Origin: Gymnopilus junonius
Lineage: Eukaryota > Basidiomycota > Agaricomycetes > Agaricales > Galerinaceae
Assembly: GCA_015501075.1 (NCBI GenBank)
Contig: JADNYJ010000022.1
Location: forward strand, 62,001 to 126,000
Length of the DNA stretch: 64,000 nt
Reading direction: 5' to 3'
How positions within the stretch are numbered: the stretch's first letter is position 1; each line of letters starts with the position of its first letter. Of the stretch, positions 1 through 11,194 are shown piece by piece. Under the pieces are notes generated by a model that did not search any database, was not told the origin of the DNA, and saw nothing but the letters and a program-made list of their open reading frames with translations. A program made the position numbers and the translations under genes.

Positions 1-1
1 T

Positions 2-214
2 GTTGTAGGTACTTCAGGAGAGGATGCGGCATTTTTTGCTGTCCTGGCCCTGGTTGTCCTCGTCGCTGTTGGAGCAGCATTGGCCAATGCTTTCGTTCGG
101 GTCGAAGCCCTTGTCGCTGCGGGTTTGCTGGACATGAGTAAATTGGTGCAAATGCAAGGCGTGCCTAAAACGGGACAAACCAGGCGCGTGATGAACGCGT
201 TAACGGTCACATGA
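2..214 (+). CDS. C-terminal end of an unidentified membrane-associated protein (5' part outside window)
   Basis: This open frame enters from the left edge and stops at TGA 212-214, giving about 70 residues. The first bases read like an intron acceptor (tgttgtag, 1-8), so the exon may start at base 9. The peptide has one hydrophobic Val/Leu/Ala-rich stretch of about 25 residues, which could be a membrane segment, followed by a short basic tail. I recognise no family. It could also be a chance open frame, because only 213 bases are visible. Bases 215-435 hold nothing else that I can identify and probably contain the SPC7 promoter. Confidence 0.3.
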   Translation, partial: VVGTSGEDAAFFAVLALVVLVAVGAALANAFVRVEALVAAGLLDMSKLVQMQGVPKTGQTRRVMNALTVT

Positions 215-435
215 TGGTGTTCTGATGATTGAAGCACGTGATTCTATGTACGGAAAACGCGTCCGTTTATTTCAACGAGGTTGACTCCTTCCTATTGTCT
301 TGCCTAGTTTTTCCTGCAGAGATTCTCTCAATCCGTTTTTATCTTTTGGATCTCTGAAAATTTTTTGATTTTATTCCCTATACCTGCCAAGGCCCAATAA
401 CTCCTGAATCCAATAATCCCGGGAGCATCTTTACT

Positions 436-3400
436 ATGACTAGCACGAAGAAGATATCTCCCAATCGCCGAAGGTCAATAGCAGTTACAAATCACAGCAG
501 ACCTTCTCTGGTACCAAGGGGTAGAAGGAGAGCTCATAGCATTGTTCCGGGCACTGTGTTGAGTCCTTCAGCTAAAGCCCGTCGATCTCTAGTATGTTCT
601 TTTAACTTATTCTACGTGGAATATTTCCGTCAATTCACTCGCGTTATGCAAGGCACCACGGAAGAGCATTTTGAAGGCTTTTGTAAACACATTGAGTGTG
701 GATCCTTCGTCCCAGTCGACTTCGCAATCCCACCCCACAGCCCCTGACGATGGCGATATCACCCGTTCCATGGACATAACCCAGGATTTTACCCCTGCGG
801 TCCACGATTATACCTCCAGGAAGTCGCTTAGTAGGCGCGTTAGTTGGGCTAACATTTCTCATGTCCGATTCTTCGACAAACGGAAGAGTAACCAAGGATC
901 TTCACCTTCCTCGGTCCCCTCCAGCGACGATCAAGCAATTAAACAGAACTCAAACGAAAATGATTATCCCGGTCAGACATCTCGTCGTAGGCGTAGCTCT
1001 GCGCGATATTCCCTGGCTCAGAGCGAAGACATGGATTTAACATCAGTCACTCCAGGTACATTTGCGACTAGGGGTTCAGCAATTCTAGATGAAGAGTTCG
1101 ATTATGGTAGCGAAGGCGAAAACGAGGGAGATGATATGGATGTTACAGAGGCAGTAAGAGGAAATTTCTCTCGGAAGCGCTCGCTCTCAGTAGGCGGTGG
1201 TCGACCACTTCACAGCTAGAGTCTGGGCCCCACGAAGCCGACGAATCGCGTTCCGACGTAGGAAATAATTCAATGCAGTCCGTTTCCGAACAATCTGAAG
1301 GGTCATACATTATGGATTTTACTGTCCCACTTGGACAAACTTTGCGGCCGGCTGAGCAAGATGAAGCTTGGCTTGCTCTCAAGCAGGTAACACATTCAGG
1401 CGGTGATCCCTCTGAACCTGAGCTATCTTCTGAGGACGAACCGCACGATGACATGGATCTGGATGATGCTATGGTTCGTTTGAGGCGAGCTCGTGACTCC
1501 CTTTCGTTACACCCTGCTGAAACGGAGCAAATTGATGAAGCTCAAGATGATTCATTCACGAGCTCAGAAGACAGTTTTAATGACGATATTGACAATGGGA
1601 ACAGAACCTTGAATCTCAGCCAAGTAATGGGCCGAGTGAGCCTCGGACCCAATGCTCGAATGAGCTTTGGCCAGGATTCCAATATGGATGAGTCTGAAGT
1701 GTACGGTAACATTGTGGCTTCGACTCCACGTCCATCCTTGGCTGCCCTGTCTCAGTCCCCTGTCACTCGGTCAGAAGCACCTCAGGAGCCTCCTGCTTCG
1801 CAACTGCTAGATCATCTGTTTTCAAACCTCCTGAACAAGGTCCATCGAATCCTACCACTCCAACCACTCGGCGCACGGCCACTTCCAATTCTCGGCCTGG
1901 GTCACCATCGAAATCCAGTTCAGGCTCCTTAGCGACTTCTACGAATACTAAATCAAGGCCTTCCTTCACAGCAGCTTTCGCACCTCCTACTGCCCGTCCA
2001 TCCCCTAAGAAAACCCCTTCTACCCCAACCGATTCCCGTTCTTCAGTGGCAAAACGACCTCGTACGTCGTATCAAGACGAGAATATTGATAGTGACAGGC
2101 CCAGTCCGGCAAAACGACAAGCTCTAGCTGGTAAATGGCTAGATGTCGCTGAGAAAACAAGTGATGACTCCCCTACCTCATCTGACGCCAATGCATCCAA
2201 ATCGACCACGTATGGTCCAAAACCTCTATCTCCAAGTAAGAAAGCTCCCTTTCAGGCTCCCCCTGCCGAAAAGCCCGAACCAACTTCGCGACCTTCCGCC
2301 CTGCGGAGACCCTCAGGTTACTTTGCTAAGAGGAAGAGCCTGGCAGTCGGTTTTGCATCCTCTACTAAAAATGACGAGAACGTCTCAACGCCAGCTGTCG
2401 AAACTTCTTCACAGAAGAAAAAACTAGGTCGTGCAAGTCTCGGATCAGCCCCATCTACTGCTTGGACTCGCTTCAATAAGGACGCAGCTCTGGAAAATAC
2501 GAGCAAATCACGGTCTAAGGAAATCGATACCAACGAGCAAGGGGCAGAAGCTTTTATTCGAGAAGCACCTAGGCATGTAGATGCCTCTTCTAGTCCAGCT
2601 AGGGCATCATCGCCTCCAAAGGGAATTGTACAAAGTGAACCTTCTAATATAGGAGCTAAAGAACCTCCTCAAGAGGTACCTGCTGCCCGACTCAGCACCA
2701 TAGCGGAAACTCCTGAAGTTATTGATGTGTCTACTCATGTGGAGATCGACGTGGAGGCCACTCAGCAGTGGCGTGAAGGTGTTCAAGCAGAATTCGACGA
2801 GGAGGAGGAGGAGGAGGAAGTTGTAAGTGGCGGTATACATGTGCTTATGCTGAATTGACTAAACGAGCTTGAATAGCCCTCAATATCTATTTCACAATTC
2901 TTTTCCATGACCGGCATCAAATTCATGGACGAACTAACTGCTCCAAGGCGTTCTATTCACCCATCGCAGCAACCTGTCCGTCAGCCTCGAAACCCTACTG
3001 ATATCCCCCTAGCAGAATACGTTACTGCAATGGGAATAGACATTCCTCAGCTGGACCTATATTCCCGTGTCTCCAAGGATCTGGAAGGATGGATGGCAAA
3101 GAGTAAAATGGTCTTCTCTCAAGCGGAAGAGGAAGCTGCAAAAGTCACCCCCGAACTGTTCGTAGAGTATGTCCGGGCAGACGAGGAAGGTCGGAATGAA
3201 CTCTTGGTAAGATTCAAGTCGCATCGTATGACACAAATGCCTTATACTAACGAACACCAGCATCAATTAAATCTCATTCGAACACATACTAGGTTTTTGG
3301 CTAGGTCGGATTGGTATGACTGGAAATTGCAATGGGTCGAAGGCCTACGGATAACAGCAGACGAGGCCTTTGCCTCTTTAGAAGCTGTGAGTATGAATAA

Positions 3401-4664
3401 GGTCTTCGGAAAGTGATCATCTCTGAGGATTGTGTATAGGACGCCCGGGCGCTGGAAGATCCGAAGAAGGCTGCCATGGCAATCGTTCCTGCTTTGGAGA
3501 AGGAATACGAGGAACTCATGCGTGAGCTTGAGCAAGAGCAAGCTGAGGTGGCAGAGATTGAAGGCGGCGACCAGGACTATCTCAACGAGCTCAAAGCGAC
3601 GATAGCAGAGCAAAAGTATGTGATTGAAGCTCCGGTCCTTGTGAGAATACTGACAATGCATTATCAGCATTGAGATCGAAGCCCTGAAAGCTGAACTGAC
3701 GGAAGGCACTGACCAGGTGCGGTGGCTGCAGGAACGAACGGAGGAGATCGACGTGCAGAGGCGCGAGGCCAAAAATACAATTACGACAGCCCAACGTATT
3801 CTGCATATGAAACAGACGTCGACGCGTTCTGAAGTGTTCCGACTCAAAGGTAATTCATTTCCTAAAATTTACAAGTCATTCCATTAGCTAACCATTTTTT
3901 CCAGGGGAACTGGAAGCCCTCGAGGACCTCCACATGTGTCGCATTACCAAGGTCCACGCAGATATCTTCGAGTACATCTATGCTTCTCAATTTCACATAT
4001 CGATCCCTTGCAAGCATTTCGTGCCCATTGTCACGAAAGTCACGATTAGTCGGTCCGGGCATCAGCACGCAAGACACAAAGATGACTTCCCCCGCCTCAG
4101 TGCCTTCCTCATGCACGCTGCGCAGCGACTCATTGCAGACGGTGATGACCTAACTGTCCGCGAGGTGTGTATTTTCGTATTAAAGAAAAGGCTTTTACAT
4201 AACTTATCCGCTGCCTTTATAGATCGTACATCGTTTAAGCGACTACTGGTCATCTTGTGCTCAACTTCGTTCCCAACTGCGACTTCTCAGTATCAAATAC
4301 CCCGTAGAGGTTACTCTATCACCGCCTTCCAAAGAATCACCGTCGCCCAGCTTTGCGGCAAAGTGCATGGTCATATTCCCTGCGGCCCAAGCAAAGGCGT
4401 TCATTTCGTTCAACTTTTCGTTCGACACCTTTTCTCAATGGCCAATATCTATGGAGTCCTTGGACTGTGACGTTGAAGTTGTATATGGATCTATAGAGTA
4501 AGCATTTGATTCATCTTTTCTTGTCCAATAAAACTGATTCAATGACTACCAGCCGTACCGACGTCCTTAAAGCAGTTTCATCTCGTCTCAGCGAAGCTAC
4601 ACCCTCGGACAATTATGCCTGTTTATTGGATGCTTGTATTGAAGCTCAAGAATTGTATCATTAA
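436..4664 (+). CDS. SPC7: Spc7/KNL1 outer-kinetochore scaffold protein
   Basis: Exons: 436-591, 653-2822, 2877-3206, 3261-3386, 3440-3615, 3668-3849, 3905-4164, 4223-4497, 4553-4664. The product is about 1260 residues. KNL1 binds microtubules and PP1 and recruits Bub1-Bub3 for the spindle checkpoint. The N-terminus has a SILK motif (just after 653) and an RVSW motif (about 835), the two PP1-docking sites of this family. MELT-type motifs follow (MDIT, MDLT, MDVT, MDFT), which are Mps1 substrates that bind Bub3. The C-terminus has the Spc7 coiled-coil region and a KNL1-type RWD end. In the large second exon the frame slips twice, near 1200-1216 and near 1775-1800. Each slip equals one missing base, and adding one base at each makes the whole model divisible by three. 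An intron at 1154-1215 (GT-AG, phase 0) is an alternative for the first. Family call is sure; the intactness of this copy is not. Confidence 0.93.
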
Positions 4665-4972
4665 TCGTTTATTTATCTGTAGAATATGTACTGGAATAAT
4701 TTCTTGCATTTACATTGGGAGGCATGATAGAAAATCGTCAATCATTTTCGTCGTGACTAGTCATAAAAGTACTTGAGTACACAACAAAATTAGATAAAAC
4801 AAGGTGTGAGAGAAGGTGAGTAGCAGGATGTGCCAATCAGAAAAAATCTAGCAATACAATGAAAAGAAAAAAAATAGGCGCAGGGGAACTTGTAGGACGG
4901 AGGCCGTGGTAGATAATAGAGCCTGGCGTGCATTAGAAATATAAAGGGAAAAAAAAATGAGGCATATAAAAT
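4665..4972. other. Convergent 3' intergenic spacer
   Basis: AT-rich sequence lies between the ends of SPC7 and the minus-strand Ser/Pro-rich gene. I see only likely 3' UTR and poly(A)-type A-runs (for example around 4860-4880 and 4946-4956). No gene is visible. Confidence 0.6.
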
Positions 4973-6973
4973 TCAAAGAACAGCGGCCATCTGGTCGAGC
5001 TGCGCCAATAGTACAGACAAGACAGCTTTATCGCCGCGCACGAGATCAAGCTCAACTTCGCAAGCATCGTGAACCATGCCCCAACTTGAAGAAGCAACAT
5101 TGGCGAAAGACCAGGTCTCATACTTCAAACTTTCCACCTTGTGAGCCACACGAGCTTCCTCCTGACAGCGCGCAATGGTCTCAGCGACGGCTTGCTCTCG
5201 CGAAATATGGGCCTGGCGGAGCTGCTCTTCCAGGAACACGACAGACGATGCGTCGTCGTTGTCGTCGTTCATCCGCGACTGGGACTCCATATACGCAATC
5301 TGTTTTTGCGCCTCCTCCATTTGATGCGCATGGGCCTGCTTCAGATGGTACAATTCCTCCTCCATAGCCTGGATCTGATACAGTCGCTCCTTGGATGCAT
5401 TCTCAGCCGAGGCAAGTTGCAAGCGTAGCATGGTAGCAGTCGAAGAGTCGACTGCACCTGCGTCAGGGGTCAGAGCGAATTTGCTCTGCTGCAGGTGTTG
5501 ATGCATCAAAGGTGAGGGAGTGACGTCGGGCAGCAAAACCTGAGAAATGGACCCATATCCTCCAGGCGAGTCCATCGCAGTGAGGAGAGGACTTTCAGGT
5601 ATATCCAATTGAGAACTCAGAGTAGGTGAAGCAGGTGTGGACTTGAACGGAGCAGGGATTTCCGACAACATTCTCCCAAACTCATCCTCTCCAAGAGTTA
5701 CAGAGGTCTCGTTGGCGAGTTGCTCCCAAGATAAAATCGACCCACGCATCGCACGCTCATTCGCGCTGCCGTGAGGAGGGGGCCTCAAAAAAGGAGACGA
5801 TTTCTCAGAAGAACTGGGTGGAAGAGGAGAGAGGTATGACATTTTGTCCCGAGTAGGAAGCCCTGTCCGACTTGGTGTCTGTGGTGCAGCAGTTCGTTTC
5901 TTTGCTTGAATCCTGGGCATTGCAGGAGTCGGAGCTCCGATGGCAGCAACAGGAGCTAGTAGCAATGCGACATCTTCAGCATCGCTGTCCTCTGCTTCAC
6001 TGGTGCATTCGGATATGTGCGACATGTTGCCAGATACAGAGGATGCGGAAGGTGTTGTCAACTTTGAAGGCTTCCTCGAGTGGCGAGCAGTGAGGGGCGA
6101 AGGTGAGTTTCTTAAAGGTGAATCATTGGGGGTAGAGGTTCCCGATTTATTCTTGCTTTGAGCAGAGCGAGATAGACCAAGCTTGGCTTTGAGGGCAGTG
6201 CCTTTAGGTGTAGAGGTCTTGGGCGTCGACGATTTGGGCGTGACATTGGGTGGCGGTAAAGACAATGAAGAAGAACTGGATGATGGGCGGGGGACAGATG
6301 TTGACGCGTTGGTCTTGACGATCTTGGATGGTCGTGAGGGTGATGAAGTCTTGACAGGGGTCGTAAGCTTGGGCTTGGAGGGTGTTGTGGGAGGAGTGCG
6401 GTTGAGTGAGTTGGTCAGATTGGCCTTGAGAGCGGCGCGCTGTGGGAGAGGGCTGATAGGTCGCGAGGTTTTCTCTGCAGGTGCATCTGAGCCCGGTCGT
6501 TTCTGCTCCTTCTTCTCGTCGTCTGATGTGCTGAAGCGACGACGGGTTCCGGCTCTGACGGGTGACGGGGGCTTTGGAGGCTCGACTAGAGTAGACTTTG
6601 GGCGATACTTGGGCAGGGCGGAGGCGGCATTGAGATTTTTAGGCCGGAGGGCAGAGGGTTTAGTTGGTACGACGGAGTTGGGGGATGTGGCATCGGAGGG
6701 TTTGGAGGGCTGCTCGTCGGAGGAGGACCGTGCGTATGAAGCAGAAACTCGCCTGCGAGTGAGGGTCTTGGACTCTGGCGTGGAAGTGCGCTTGGAGGGA
6801 GGCCTGACCTCGGGCATGGAAGGGCGGGGAGCAGAGGGCAGAACAGACGAGCGACGGGCTGTCTTTTTGGCTTCCTTGCCTATTGCGTCCGCAAACACCT
6901 TGCCCACAGAGGCGAGATTGAGCGACTGGCGGATGGAACTGCGCGTTGTGGGCTTTTTACTCGAATCTGACAT
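4973..6973 (-). CDS. Ser/Pro/Lys-rich disordered protein with C-terminal coiled coil, function unknown
   Basis: A single intronless frame of about 666 residues is read from ATG 6973. An ATG six codons upstream at 6991 is also in frame. The first ~450 residues are low-complexity Ser/Pro/Thr/Lys with many SP and TP sites, typical of a disordered phosphoprotein. The last ~170 residues are Glu/Gln/Leu-rich with heptad character and should form coiled coils. I recognise no catalytic domain. The pattern suits a cytoskeletal or spindle-associated adaptor, but that is only a guess. The start lies about 80 bases downstream of the ALG10 stop on the same strand, an unusually tight tandem. A long antisense frame exists across 6183-7136 and is a compositional shadow. 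Confidence 0.75.
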   Translation of the reverse strand: MSDSSKKPTTRSSIRQSLNLASVGKVFADAIGKEAKKTARRSSVLPSAPRPSMPEVRPPSKRTSTPESKTLTRRRVSASYARSSSDEQPSKPSDATSPNSVVPTKPSALRPKNLNAASALPKYRPKSTLVEPPKPPSPVRAGTRRRFSTSDDEKKEQKRPGSDAPAEKTSRPISPLPQRAALKANLTNSLNRTPPTTPSKPKLTTPVKTSSPSRPSKIVKTNASTSVPRPSSSSSSLSLPPPNVTPKSSTPKTSTPKGTALKAKLGLSRSAQSKNKSGTSTPNDSPLRNSPSPLTARHSRKPSKLTTPSASSVSGNMSHISECTSEAEDSDAEDVALLLAPVAAIGAPTPAMPRIQAKKRTAAPQTPSRTGLPTRDKMSYLSPLPPSSSEKSSPFLRPPPHGSANERAMRGSILSWEQLANETSVTLGEDEFGRMLSEIPAPFKSTPASPTLSSQLDIPESPLLTAMDSPGGYGSISQVLLPDVTPSPLMHQHLQQSKFALTPDAGAVDSSTATMLRLQLASAENASKERLYQIQAMEEELYHLKQAHAHQMEEAQKQIAYMESQSRMNDDNDDASSVVFLEEQLRQAHISREQAVAETIARCQEEARVAHKVESLKYETWSFANVASSSWGMVHDACEVELDLVRGDKAVLSVLLAQLDQMAAVL

Positions 6974-7052
6974 TGCTATGCATCTATCCAATCGTTGCTT
7001 CCTTTTCCGGACTTCAACCGCCCCCCGCTCTTTGTCTCTGTTTGGCCCTGTG

Positions 7053-8883
7053 CTACCACATGAATCGCCCTACTCCCGACCGAGGAAGGTACAAAAAGAC
7101 ACCCATTGTTATCCCATCCACTACTGTATACCATAGTCCTTCCAGAGCTACTCCCCACACCGGCACATCCTTCACCTGCGACCGGAGCAGCACATATGGA
7201 ATCAGAAAGTACCGAGGCTCTAGCAGAGGCGTAGGCAGCAACGTCGGCACCACAAACACTGGCAGCAGCAGGGTCTGAAGCAGGGTCTGATCGGTGCCTA
7301 CGCAGTCGTTAGCAGGCTGCCCTGATGCACTCTGTGGAATTTAACTCACCCGTTCGGACAAACCAAGCCCATGCACAAGCTATGTATACGGGAACCAAGA
7401 GATAGGGAACGAGGGGGTGTAACAGGTATATCCTGCGCCACACATAGAACGTGTAGTGCCGGTTGTCGGACAGCAGAAAAGGGTGATGAATTCTGGGGGG
7501 ACCATTTATCGGTAAGTAGATGATGCACCCATGGTTTCAAGTAACTGACGTGAAGAGCTTTACAGTCACGCTCATAACACCACAAACAACGATCGTAACA
7601 AGTGTCCGCCTACGCAAAGAGTGTTAGCACTGATACGTAGTACACGTTCGACACTGATCACCATTTGTTACCAAACATCCGAGTCCAAACTTCACGGATT
7701 AAAGTTGGTGCGCCTCCACGGCCGGAGATGAGAACTGGCCATCCGAAGAACGTCGCGGAGGCGACGAAATAATACAACTGGGGTATATGAAGAGAGGGTA
7801 TATGATTCGCCTTGTCGCCTGAAAGAGAAGTTTAGAACCAACTTTGTAGAATCAAGCTTGCAATGTACCTAGCACAATGCCTTCATTCCAAATGACGAAT
7901 GCGCCAAAGGCTGCAAGAACCAACGTGTAGGGCACGAATGCGGGAAGAATATCAAGCAGAATTCTGGGAGCCGTTATAATCGCTTGTAGCAGGTCACCTG
8001 GTAAGGATTAAGGTTCCGATCAATACCCCGCCTTTTAAACATGGTGAATCACATACCAGGACCGGCTGCGAGAGCTGGAGGATCGTGTAGTTTCTGCAAC
8101 GCAGGCTGACCAGGTGCACTCCGTCTAAACCGTAGGTACATGACTTGGCTTGCAGCATACCCATAAAGCACCCAAACTATGTTTGTCTGTCTGAAGGTGC
8201 AACTAACGAGGCCTAGCTGCCGATCATTAGCATTGGCAAGCAAGGGCGAAACAGTTCGAAACATACTAGAGCTGCAAGCCAATGGTACTGCTGAGAAGCA
8301 GCTACCACCGTACAAACAACAAAAAGAAGACTTGGCACCTCCGTGTAGTATAAAAAACCAAAGAACCACGCGATCGGGAACGCGGACAAGACAACAGCTT
8401 CTGGGAGAGGTGACAAAATGGAGGCTGGTGGTCTTTCGCGTTTGTGAAAAGAAATAAGGTGCGTCAACGCCAGTGGAAGGACCAGTAGTGTCAACATTGG
8501 GGTAAGGCGCAGCATCGAAACATTGCATTTCACAAGGAACAGTTGTTTTAATATCACAGACAAGAGGTACCTGACCAGTTGGGTCAGTGACGAAACAGAA
8601 GTCAACGAAAGAATAAGTAATTTACAATCCAGGTGGGGTAGTGATTTTAGGATCCCATGTTGAGAACTCACCCCGACAGTACGCCTGCGCCTGCGGAATG
8701 TGGAAAGGCTCATCCTTGAGGTAAACAGCAAGCAGGAGTCAGTCAATGAGTTGGTAAATCACCACCAAAATTTCAGCAGGTAACAGAACGAATGTGTACC
8801 ATGTAAGGTTCATCAACGATCGTGTTCATCTCTTTGAGGACCGTGACACATATTGTAGCGAAGGCTGCATAGAGAGAGGACAT
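7053..8883 (-). CDS. ALG10: Alg10/Die2 dolichyl-phosphate-glucose alpha-1,2-glucosyltransferase
   Basis: Exons (high to low): 8883-8800, 8714-8626, 8570-8267, 8216-8057, 7997-7869, 7818-7672, 7609-7550, 7492-7350, 7297-7053, giving about 453 residues. ALG10 adds the last glucose to the lipid-linked N-glycan precursor in the ER membrane. Family signatures are clear: [14 protein letters not shown] near the N-terminus, FRQTNIVW in exon 4, [14 protein letters not shown] in exon 8 and [10 protein letters not shown] in exon 9. Many hydrophobic segments fit a multi-pass ER protein. The start is the first ATG after an in-frame TGA. Exon 7 is 60 bases, but the flanking phases need 61, so the frame breaks inside 7550-7609 by what looks like one missing base. 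Either a sequence error or a real lesion would explain it. Confidence 0.93.
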
Positions 8884-9174
8884 GTCCTTTGCAAGAAAGA
8901 AGAGAAGCACGGAGCACGAAAGTCAAAACTGACGTTCATTGATCTGGCAAAACCCCGGCCCGGAGCCTGACAATCATCTCATTACCCCAGACTGCGATTG
9001 ACTACCCATGGTCCGAACTGACGCTTGTCCTTACCCCACACACTCAGCAGGGTTATCTAGTGGCTCAGAGACCTGTAAATTGTTATCTACCCTACCCTGT
9101 TCGACCACCCAGAGTTAGGATAGGGTAGCATTACTTATCTCTCGATCTTCAATCTGCTTCCCCCCAACTTAAAA

Positions 9175-10772
9175 ATGGTACGTGAACTAGCATTATCTTC
9201 GGCTTTTTCATCCTTTTATCTGATCTACAACAGGCTTTAGTTATGAGGAGCCTGTCTTCTGAATTTTACGCGACAAGCGAGCCTGACGATCCACGGGCAG
9301 AGTTGTCCACGATCGAGGAAAATATCGAGAAGACAGCAGCGGCTTTGAGAGCCCTTTACCAGAGAAAGCACCAGCTCAAGATGCGCATCAACCAGGAATA
9401 CTGCTCCATACGTCTCTTACCCCCAGAAATCGTCATCGAATTTTTCCATTGGCTCGTCCCTCCTTTCACCGTCGCCGATGAGGATGAAATATTTACCTCT
9501 ACGCCGCTGTTTTTGGGCTCCATCTGTAGTGCGTGGCGCTCGATTGCGTGGTCCACGCCGACTCTTTGGACATCTGTGAATATGCGCCTCAAGCCCTCCC
9601 TGAATAGCACCCGAACAGAGCTTCTGGGGCAGTGGCTCTCCCGTACCGGTGATCTTCCGCTTTCCCTTAGGCTCTTCTCTGATGAAGAAGTCCCATGGGG
9701 TACACCTTCGAACTCTGGTTCCGCTCTGGAAGTCATGAGGAAATACTCGAGTCGTTGGCAAGATCTGGATCTCCGTATCCCCACGTCTTGCTATAAATTT
9801 CTTCCCCGCCGTGAAGAAACTTTACCACTACTCAGGTCACTGCATGTCAATCCACCAGGCGGTCAAGGCGAACGCAAGCACGTTATAGACATGAGCTCCT
9901 CAGCACAGATATACAGTCTCAGTCTCAGCTGCGTTTTCCTTATTTCCATGAAATTTCGATGGAACCAAATAACAGACCTCCAGTTGGAGGCCTTTTATGT
10001 TGACGAATGCCTCGAAGCGTTGCGACAGACGAGTCAGCTTGTCTCTTGTGCTCTTCGAAATATTATCAGAGGAGAGGATGGCCATGCATATCCCGACTCT
10101 CCCCTATCTCTTCCAACCTTGAGGAACTTGAGCATAGACAACGAGAAAGACACGCATATCGGATCCCTGTTGGACTCGATTGCTGCTCCCAATCTCGAGA
10201 ACCTCAGCTATTCAGGGAGGTATTTGAACCACTGTGCTCAAATCTGCACTTTGGTGTCACGAGCCCCAGGTCTACACACATTCTCTCTAGCTCGAACAAA
10301 CATCAAGTCAAGCGAAATCTTCCTCCAGCTACTTCGAGGTCTGAGATCTGTCGTCAAGTTTATCTTCATCGCGGTCTCTAATCCTCTCTCCTCGCCTTTG
10401 AACGACGACGTCCTTTTACTTTGTAACCGGTTCAAACGTGCAGACCTGCCTACTAGGGATCGACTGTTACCTGCTCTGCAAGAGCTGGAATACTGTGGCG
10501 CACAAAAATTCACCTGGCCTGTCATGTTGCAAATGTTGGAGAGCAGACAGCGTGGTGAACTTGGCGACACAAGCAAGGTAGAGTCAGACCCGCAACCTGA
10601 TACAATAGCCGATTTACGATCCGTGAAATTGACATTAACGCATGCATCCACGGATTCAAACGCCCATTCGCCTGGACTGGTAGAAAGCGTCGTCTCACAG
10701 CTACATTCGTTGAATGGAATGAATGTGTCTTTGACCATGGTACATGCCCACCCTACAGGTAACGCAGGTTAG
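9175..10772 (+). CDS. F-box-like domain protein with N-terminal coiled coil
   Basis: The main exon is 9234-10772. The first coding exon may be just ATG 9175-9177, followed by a GT-AG intron at 9178-9233, which joins in frame. Otherwise the start is ATG 9243. The product is about 512 residues. A short Glu/Lys-rich coil of about 45 residues leads into an F-box-like helix region with LPPEI, then LGSICSAWRSIAWSTPTLW. This arrangement is very common in large agaricomycete F-box-like families. The rest is Leu-rich and probably folds as irregular leucine-rich repeats. The expected role is as a substrate adaptor of SCF ubiquitin ligases; the substrate is unknown. Confidence 0.8.
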
Positions 10773-11194
10773 TTGGGGACATATGCCCTCAACCACAATA
10801 TGAGCACGTCAGGTCTCCCCTCATCCTCAATGTGGTTAAAATCAGGAATTGACGACACCTCATGAACTGTTCAAAGATCACTTTCACAACTCAAGAGTTC
10901 CACTACATGCACGACATGAAATATGTGGCACCCTAAGCTCCTTTTGACTGCGTATAATTATAATTCACAGGTTCGTCCATTATGAAAGTTCGAAGGTCCT
11001 CATGGCGCTGGGATTGAGGTCGGCCCTCAGGCAATCTTCGGCTCCAATGTATCCCATTGATTCTCTTCTCACAGTGAAGATGTATAGGCTCTTGTTCGAT
11101 TGATATTAATATATTTGTTTAAGGGCTTATTTTATGATTGGCTATTGCCAAATTATTTTTTCTATGTGATCTCTTTTACGGTCGACGGTGTTCA
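10773..11194. other. Intergenic spacer with a decayed gene-end duplicate
   Basis: Both neighbouring genes end here. The only structure I see is a degenerate copy of the 3' end of the adjacent dioxygenase gene, annotated separately at 10975-11035. Confidence 0.5.
10975..11035 (-). pseudogene. Relic copy of the TauD-like dioxygenase 3' end
   Basis: Read on the minus strand, this stretch lines up with the last ~20 codons and stop of the dioxygenase at 11195-11250. Both end in the bases CTTTCATAATG followed by GA or GGA, and both carry a CAATCCC and a GCGC block at matching places. The encoded ends differ apart from the last Leu-Ser-stop. It looks like the remnant of a tandem duplicate. The match is short and degenerate, so chance is not excluded. 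Confidence 0.4.

Noticed and set aside
6183..7136. 317-codon plus-strand frame opposite the Ser/Pro-rich gene and ALG10 end
   Set aside because: Gly/Glu/Val/Arg-rich composition is what an antisense of Ser/Pro/Thr-rich codons gives. It crosses two minus-strand genes and has no motif.
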